Position numbers and translations under genes: made by a program. This document shows, piece by piece, positions 5,011-8,996 of a stretch of 8,996 bases of DNA. The notes under the pieces were generated by a model. It was given only the letters and a program-made list of their open reading frames with translations, made no database searches and was not told the DNA's origin. Every line of letters starts with the position of its first letter. Positions within the stretch are counted from its first letter, which is position 1. This DNA is from an uncultured Chloroflexaceae bacterium (GTDB lineage Bacteria > Chloroflexota > Chloroflexia > Chloroflexales > Chloroflexaceae). The DNA lies in contig CAKZQX010000541.1 of assembly GCA_937141995.1 (NCBI GenBank), positions 1 to 8,996 on the forward strand, given 5' to 3'.

Positions 5011-7257
5011 ATGTCTGTACATCGGCCCAAAAATATCGGCGTACTGACCAGTGGTGGCGACGCGCAAGGAATGAATGCGGCAGTACGCGCGGTTGTCCGT
5101 ACAGCGTTGGATCGGGACACAGATGTCTATGCGATATACGAAGGCTATAACGGGATGGTGAACGGTGGCGCAAGTATTTGCAAGATGACATGGGACTCCG
5201 TCGGCGGTATTTTACACAAGGGAGGGACAATTATTGGCACGGCCCGCTCGGTTGAGTTTCGGGAACGCGCGGGACGGTTGCAAGCGGCGCGCAATCTGCT
5301 GGAGCATGATATTGACAGCCTGGTTATTATCGGCGGTGACGGCAGCCTTACTGGCGCAAATACCTTCCGGCAGGAGTGGTCTGGTCTCCTTGAAGAGTTA
5401 GTCGAAACAGGTCAGGTGAGCCGGGAGATGGCGGACCGGCATCCCAACCTGACCATCGCCGGGTTGGTCGGCTCAATCGACAATGACATGTTCGGCACCG
5501 ATATGACCATCGGGGCCGATACGGCGTTACAGCGCATTACCGAGGCGATAGATGCCATCAGCAGTACGGCGGCCAGCCACCAGCGCAGTTTTGTGGTCGA
5601 GGTGATGGGCCGCCATTGCGGCTACCTGGCGCTGATGAGTTCGCTGGCGACCGGCGCGGACTGGGTGCTCATCCCGGAGAGCCCGCCGGATGTGGACAAC
5701 TGGGAAGAGAAGATGTGTGAGATCCTGCAATCAGGCCGTGAAGCCGGCCGCCGGGATACCATTGTCGTTGTCGCCGAGGGCGCGCGTGATCGGAATGGCA
5801 ACCCGATTACCAGCGACTATGTGAAACAGGTGCTGGAGGAGCGCCTGGGTGAAGATACCCGGGTAACAATCCTGGGGCATGTGCAACGCGGTGGGGCTCC
5901 CAGCGCGTTTGATCGCTATATGAGTACGCTGCTCGGCTATGCGGCAGTTGATGAGATTGTGTCCGGGCGCTCAAATGGCGAAGCCTTTCTGATCGGGATG
6001 CAAAACAACCAGATTACCCGCTCGCCGCTGATGGAGTGTGTCGAGAAGACGCGTGCCGTTGCCAAATCTATTACCGCTCACAACTATGACGAGGCGATGG
6101 ATCTGCGCGGAAGCAGCTTTAAGGAAGCCTTCCGCACACTGCGTACGTTTGTCCGCGCCCTGCCGCATGAACCACCTTCCGGGCAGAAGCCGTTACGCCT
6201 GGCCGTGATCAATGCGGGTGGTCCCGCGCCCGGTATGAATACCGCAACGCGGGCAGCGGTGCGGCTCGGTCTGGATAAAGGTCATATCATGCTGGGCATT
6301 CGGAATGGCTTTCGCGGCATGATCGATGGCGAAATTGAGGAGATGCACTGGATGAGCGTCGCCGGTTGGACGGTGTCCGGTGGCTCGGAACTGGGGACGA
6401 ACCGCAAGATCCCGCATGGGCGGGATTTTTATGCTATGGCCCGCCAGATTGAACAGTGGGATATCCAGGGGTTGCTGATGATTGGCGGCTGGAGCGGCTA
6501 TCAGACCGCCTACGAACTACTGCGCGAGCGCGAGAATTTCTCGGCGTTCAATATTCCGATCATCTGCCTGCCGGCGTCGATCAACAACAACCTGCCCGGC
6601 TCCGATGTGAGTATCGGCGCGGATACGGCCTTGAACAGCATTGTCGAGGCGGTAGACAAGATTAAACAGTCGGCAGTGGCCTCGCGCCGCTGCTTTGTGG
6701 TTGAGGTGATGGGCCGCCACTGCGGCTATCTCTCGCTGATGAGTGGCCTGGCGACCGGCGCGGAGCGGGTCTATCTGCCGGAGGAGGGCGTTACGCTGCG
6801 CGAGATGCAGGCGGATCTGGAGTATATGCTGCGCGGGTTCAGGAGCGGCAAGCGGCTGGGATTGATTATTCGCAATGAGGCAGTCAACCCGGTCTACACC
6901 ACGAGCTTTATGAGCGCGCTCTTTGAAGAAGAGGGCGGCGATCTGTTTGATGTGCGTCAGGCGATCCTGGGCCATATGCAGCAGGGCGGCAGTCCGACAT
7001 CGTTTGACCGCATCCAGGGAACCCGGCTGGCAAGCAAGTGTATCGACTTTCTGATCGAGGAGGCGCACAATGATCCGCCCGGTGCCGCGTTTATCGGGTT
7101 ACAGGGTGGGCGGGTAGCGATCTCGAACCTCGAAGATATGCCCCGCATGATGGACTATGCCAACAGCCGCCCCAAGCGGCAGTGGTGGCTGGACCTACGC
7201 GTGATTGCGAAGGTGATGGCGCAACCCGCGCCCCACGCCGACCTGGATAATCATTGA
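5011..7257 (+). CDS. pfkA: Tandem-domain ATP-dependent 6-phosphofructokinase (eukaryote-type architecture)
   Basis: This 748-residue enzyme of glycolysis phosphorylates fructose 6-phosphate to the 1,6-bisphosphate. It is two phosphofructokinase units in tandem. The N-half (about 7-385) is catalytic: SGGDAQGMN (14-22), IGGDGS (107-112), GSIDND (154-159) with catalytic D157, MGRHCGY (199-205) and HVQRGG (290-295). G111 and G154 correspond to E. coli Gly104 and Gly124, which mark ATP rather than pyrophosphate use. The C-half (about 395-735) keeps the fold but has lost catalysis: NAGGPAPGMN (401-410), GGWSG (492-496) and ASINNNLPGSD (522-532), with Asn at the position of the catalytic Asp. That is the same division of labour as in fungal and animal enzymes, where the C-half binds effectors. 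AGGAGA at 4997-5002 precedes the ATG by 8 nt. The stop codon is part of an element target duplication. Confidence 0.95.
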   Translation: MSVHRPKNIGVLTSGGDAQGMNAAVRAVVRTALDRDTDVYAIYEGYNGMVNGGASICKMTWDSVGGILHKGGTIIGTARSVEFRERAGRLQAARNLLEHDIDSLVIIGGDGSLTGANTFRQEWSGLLEELVETGQVSREMADRHPNLTIAGLVGSIDNDMFGTDMTIGADTALQRITEAIDAISSTAASHQRSFVVEVMGRHCGYLALMSSLATGADWVLIPESPPDVDNWEEKMCEILQSGREAGRRDTIVVVAEGARDRNGNPITSDYVKQVLEERLGEDTRVTILGHVQRGGAPSAFDRYMSTLLGYAAVDEIVSGRSNGEAFLIGMQNNQITRSPLMECVEKTRAVAKSITAHNYDEAMDLRGSSFKEAFRTLRTFVRALPHEPPSGQKPLRLAVINAGGPAPGMNTATRAAVRLGLDKGHIMLGIRNGFRGMIDGEIEEMHWMSVAGWTVSGGSELGTNRKIPHGRDFYAMARQIEQWDIQGLLMIGGWSGYQTAYELLRERENFSAFNIPIICLPASINNNLPGSDVSIGADTALNSIVEAVDKIKQSAVASRRCFVVEVMGRHCGYLSLMSGLATGAERVYLPEEGVTLREMQADLEYMLRGFRSGKRLGLIIRNEAVNPVYTTSFMSALFEEEGGDLFDVRQAILGHMQQGGSPTSFDRIQGTRLASKCIDFLIEEAHNDPPGAAFIGLQGGRVAISNLEDMPRMMDYANSRPKRQWWLDLRVIAKVMAQPAPHADLDNH

Positions 7258-7441
7258 GACGACGTACGCGGTGGGTCTGCAAATGAGGCGTTTAAGCACG
7301 GTAATGACCGGACTCGCCTGCGGCAGCATGGGACTTTTTTGTAAAAAAGCAAGATTACGTCCCATGCCGCCGCAGGCGAACCTGGTCTCTATGTCCGGCA
7401 CGCGGACGGAACAGTCCGCGCCGCGTACGTCGTGTCATTGA
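7251..7441. mobile_element. E3 insertion with exact 7-bp target duplication TCATTGA at the pfk stop codon
   Basis: TCATTGA occurs at 7251-7257 and 7435-7441, directly outside the termini of E3. The left copy contains the TGA stop of pfk, so insertion happened at the last codons and kept the reading frame closed. The native sequence downstream of pfk has been pushed away by E3 and E4. Confidence 0.7.
7258..7434 (+). repeat. E-family element, copy E3 (collapsed core)
   Basis: This is a 177-bp copy. The terminal inverted repeats at 7258-7271 and 7421-7434 match at 13 of 14 positions (ACGACGTACGCGG). The GC-rich arms at 7314-7334 and 7359-7379 match at 20 of 21 positions. The inner AT-rich hairpin is reduced to CTTTTTT-gt-AAAAAAG (7334-7349), as if the middle of the long stem had been deleted. 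A further hairpin CGCGGAC-ggaaca-GTCCGCG lies at 7401-7420. Confidence 0.8.
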
Positions 7442-7638
7442 CAGGAGGTACGCGGTCGGTTCCACAAACTGGACATTTGCCCAGGTGGACGCCCGATTCG
7501 CCTGCGGCAGCATGGTACATTTTGATCTTTTTTCACAAAAAATTTGCACAAAGTGCAAATTTTTTGTGAAAAAAGATGGTTTCTTCCGCCCTGCCGGAGG
7601 CGGAATCTCCTATCGGGTCAACGACCGTGTAAGTCGTG
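7442..7638 (+). repeat. E-family element, copy E4
   Basis: This 197-bp copy has left terminus CAGGAGGTACGCGGTCGG and a right terminus reading CACGACTTACACGGTCG on the minus strand. It shares its left flank TCATTGA with E3. On the right the flank is TCACGTA, so the duplication is not exact. It carries the outer arms GATTCGCCTGCGGCAGCATGG (from 7494; the GATTCGCC part first) and TTCCGCCCTGCCG (from 7587). A perfect 25-bp AT-rich inverted repeat at 7525-7549 and 7553-7577 has a loop of only three A. This is the longest and cleanest core of the five. Confidence 0.75.
7525..7577. repeat. Perfect 25-bp inverted repeat, core hairpin of E4
   Basis: The arms 7525-7549 and 7553-7577 are exact reverse complements around aaa. 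The arm contains CACAAAAAATTTGCAC, shared in part by E2a and E2b. It lies between convergent pfk and the Crp-family gene, but it lacks the GC stem and T-run of a standard terminator. Confidence 0.85.
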
Positions 7639-7766
7639 TCACGTAGAAAATCATTTGCTTCTGGTGTAAAGACCAGGCAGGCGCATACCGGGGTGACAAC
7701 ACCCGAAGGACAGGCGGCTTTTTGCCGGTTGGGACGCGCAGAAGTGCGTCCGCAATGCGCGTTCTT
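7639..7766. other. Intergenic sequence between E4 and the second repeat family
   Basis: No gene is supported. It holds two short hairpins: GGGTG-acaa-CACCC near 7690, and GGACGC-gcagaagt-GCGTCC near 7732-7751. Neither has a T-run in either direction. This may be the original downstream flank of pfk before E3/E4 arrived. Confidence 0.35.
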
Positions 7767-7890
7767 ATACTGATTTGTTGTTATAGCCACAGAGAACACC
7801 GAGGACGCAGCGATGACAAACGGGATTGTGCCGCCGCTGCGCCCGTTGCGCCCATTCCGGCTGATTGCTGGTTTGATGGCAAATTGGTAT
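7767..7890 (+). repeat. Second repeat family (MITE-like), copy 1
   Basis: This 124-bp element has imperfect 11-bp terminal inverted repeats: ATACTGATTTG at 7767-7777, and ATACCAATTTG read on the minus strand from 7890. It contains the motif CCACAGAGAACAC, a type of sequence seen dispersed in many bacterial genomes, and ACGGGATTGTGC. It is about three-quarters identical to 8841-8966. It lies just downstream of the Crp-family gene. Small open frames reading through it (SHREHRG...) are by-products of the repeat. Confidence 0.65.
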
Positions 7891-7932
7891 TACTGCTGCA
7901 TTTCATCCGAAAACCCTGTCATCTGCTTAACA
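7891..7932 (-). terminator. Weak terminator candidate for the Crp-family gene
   Basis: On the minus strand, CCCTG and CAGGG flank an AT-rich stretch and are followed by TTTT, just after the stop codon. The stem is only 5 bp with a large loop, so this is a poor terminator and is listed only because nothing better is present. Confidence 0.2.
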
Positions 7933-8619
7933 TTAATATTCAGGCAGGGCGTGCTGAAGCTGCCCCGGATCGAGAATACGCACGCGCGCCCGCTCCACCT
8001 GGATCAACCCCTGATCGCGCAGACTGGCAAGCACCCGGTTAACCGTCTCGCGCGTCGTTCCCGACAGGCTGGCAAGATCATCCTGGGTCAGATGCAACTC
8101 AATACTGGTGGCGATGCCGTTTGTGACGCCATAGCGGGTCGCCAGGTTAAGCAGTTGATGCACTACCCGTTGCGGAGCCGTGTAATTTGCCAGATGTCCG
8201 GCGTAGATATTGCTGTTGCGCAGGCGAACCGCCAGCGTCTCTAGAATGGCGATGGCAATCGCAGGATGCTCCGTGACGATTGGCACAAAATCGGTGCGGT
8301 GCAGCGTCAGCGTTCGGGTTGGCACCATCGCCTCGGCACTGGCCGAACGTGGCTGGTTATCCAGCAGCGCCAGCTCACCGAAGAAATCCCCGGTGCGAAA
8401 AATCGTCACCGACAACTCCTGCCCGGTTTCGCCGGTGGTGTAGATACGCACCTGACCGCTCACAATAATGTAGAGCACACTGCCGGGACTCCCCTGGTGA
8501 AAAATCGTTTCGCCCCGCTTGAAGAGCGCGTTTCCCAGGCGTGCAGCCACCAGATCAAGCTGATCGTCGCTGAGACGCGAGAAGGGAGCGACACTCCGCA
8601 GCAGTTTTTGTTTATTCAT
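7933..8619 (-). CDS. Crp/Fnr-family transcriptional regulator
   Basis: This 228-residue DNA-binding regulator has a cyclic-nucleotide-binding fold in residues about 10-120 and a winged helix (HTH_Crp) at about 148-217. The phosphate-binding cassette reads GELALLDNQPRSASA (81-95) with E82, R91 and S92, the residues that hold cAMP in Crp, so nucleotide binding is plausible. There is no N-terminal cysteine cluster, which argues against an Fnr-type iron-sulfur sensor. The helix-turn-helix is LTQDDLASLSGTTRETVNRVL (177-197 in parts), with recognition residues T189-R190-E191-T192-R195 close to the Crp/Fnr consensus. The ATG is preceded by GGAGG (complement of 8626-8630) with a 6-nt gap. It is convergent with pfk. 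The target genes are unknown, and its proximity to pfk does not prove it regulates glycolysis. Confidence 0.93.
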   Translation of the reverse strand: MNKQKLLRSVAPFSRLSDDQLDLVAARLGNALFKRGETIFHQGSPGSVLYIIVSGQVRIYTTGETGQELSVTIFRTGDFFGELALLDNQPRSASAEAMVPTRTLTLHRTDFVPIVTEHPAIAIAILETLAVRLRNSNIYAGHLANYTAPQRVVHQLLNLATRYGVTNGIATSIELHLTQDDLASLSGTTRETVNRVLASLRDQGLIQVERARVRILDPGQLQHALPEY

Positions 8620-8653
8620 TGCGCGCCTCCTGGCTGACCACTGAGATGTTTCT

Positions 8654-8682
8654 AGTATAGAACGCTTTTGCGCGGCGCACTA
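8654..8682 (-). promoter_or_regulatory. Candidate promoter of the Crp-family gene
   Basis: Read on the minus strand, TATACT (8659-8654) is a good -10 box about 35 nt upstream of the ATG. The hexamer 17 bp further upstream (8682-8677) is TAGTGC, a weak -35. I see no clear TGTGA-N6-TCACA autoregulatory site. Confidence 0.4.
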
Positions 8683-8840
8683 TGATCGCTGTCACGCATG
8701 ATGATAATCGGCTCAGGAACTACAACCAGCGACGGTTGGCGGGCATTCCGACCGGCGCAACCGATGCGTTGCGCACTACCCGCAGAACTATCATACCAGG
8801 GAGGCCTTACCAGCGTGATGCATGCGGTTACAGTCAGGTG
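8683..8840. other. Intergenic region upstream of the Crp-family gene
   Basis: No gene is supported. It contains a perfect 7-bp hairpin, GCGCAAC (8755-8761) and GTTGCGC (8768-8774) with loop cgatgc. Its role is unknown; it could be a regulatory palindrome. Confidence 0.35.
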
Positions 8841-8966
8841 ATACCGATTTGTTTTCACAGCCACAGAGAACACAGAGGGCGCAGAGATGATGAACGGGAT
8901 TGTGCAGCTTTTGCGCTCACTGCGTACTTTTGGGGTTGACTGCTGTTTTGACGGCAAACTGGTGTG
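8841..8966 (+). repeat. Second repeat family (MITE-like), copy 2
   Basis: This 126-bp relative of 7767-7890 lies in the same orientation. It starts ATACCGATTTG (8841-8851) and ends with a more decayed inverted copy (ACACCAGTTTG on the minus strand from 8966). It shares CCACAGAGAACAC, ACGGGATTGTGC and GACGGCAAA. Together the two copies flank the Crp-family gene as direct repeats about 1 kb apart. Confidence 0.65.
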
Positions 8967-8996
8967 AAACAGCAGCGCGCGCCGGGGAGGAAGAAT
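8967..8996 (+). other. Window end, possible ribosome binding site of a following gene
   Basis: GGGGAGGAAGAAT closes the window and looks like a strong Shine-Dalgarno sequence. A plus-strand start codon would have to lie just beyond the edge, so this cannot be confirmed here. Confidence 0.3.

Noticed and set aside
7525..7577. E4 core hairpin considered as the bidirectional terminator for pfk and the Crp-family gene
   Set aside because: The stem is AT-rich, its T-runs are inside the stem, and no U-tract follows it. Similar hairpins occur in all copies, so element structure is the better explanation.
1..7638. Repeats considered as a CRISPR array
   Set aside because: The copies are about 180-215 bp, internally palindromic and dispersed between genes. 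There are no short, regularly spaced repeats and no cas genes.
7722..8244. Plus-strand frames of 106 and 143 codons containing SHREHRG or starting MTNGIV
   Set aside because: They arise from the dispersed repeat at 7767-7890 and then run antisense to the Crp-family gene.
7933..8619. Fnr-type iron-sulfur oxygen sensor
   Set aside because: There is no N-terminal cysteine cluster, and the cAMP-binding cassette residues are conserved, so a general Crp/Fnr call is all that can be supported.
8652..8957. 101-codon minus-strand frame at the right edge
   Set aside because: It begins inside the second repeat family and crosses the Crp-gene promoter region. There is no ribosome binding site or domain.

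Overview
This window looks like chromosome from a moderately GC-rich bacterium, most likely a Chloroflexota (Chloroflexus/Roseiflexus/Oscillochloris type). That placement is an inference. It rests on the overall base composition, a eukaryote-style double-length phosphofructokinase, and the abundance of small intergenic repeats, including the 'cacagagaacacagagg' type. There are no rRNA or tRNA genes, no CRISPR array and no transposase gene.

Layout. Positions 1-443: one short palindromic repeat element (E1, cut by the window edge), then a Rho-independent terminator and a leader. 444-1523: a CaCA-family Ca2+/Na+ (or cation/proton) antiporter. 1585-2079: a small NYN/PIN-like domain protein. 2188-4271: an apparent three-gene operon behind an extended -10 promoter. 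It encodes a DUF4365-like domain fused to a MNT-type nucleotidyltransferase, a short HEPN (HepT-like) partner whose start overlaps the previous gene by 32 nt, and a class-IV-like histone deacetylase family hydrolase 19 nt further on. 4272-5010: a long intergenic region filled mainly by two tandem repeat elements (E2a, E2b). 5011-7257: a 748-residue tandem 6-phosphofructokinase. 7258-7638: two more elements (E3, E4), starting immediately after the pfk stop codon. 7933-8619, minus strand: a Crp/Fnr-family regulator convergent with pfk and bracketed by two copies of a second small repeat family (7767-7890 and 8841-8966).

The most notable result is the E family. There are five copies of about 180-215 bp. 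Their termini read CACGACKTACGCGGTCGG (terminal inverted repeats), their interiors are nested hairpins (GC-rich outer arms and a long AT-rich inner stem), and they are flanked by or separated by 7-bp sequences. Two insertions have exact 7-bp direct repeats (TTATGAA around the E2a-E2b pair; TCATTGA around E3, overlapping the pfk stop codon). This is what a non-autonomous, MITE-like mobile element should look like. I cannot assign it to a transposase family from this window.

The second point of interest is the DUF4365-nucleotidyltransferase/HEPN pair. It resembles a MntA-HepT toxin-antitoxin module with an added nuclease-fold domain and a shortened HEPN partner. The remaining genes look like ordinary metabolism and regulation: glycolysis (pfk), ion transport, a deacetylase-type hydrolase and a cNMP-domain regulator.
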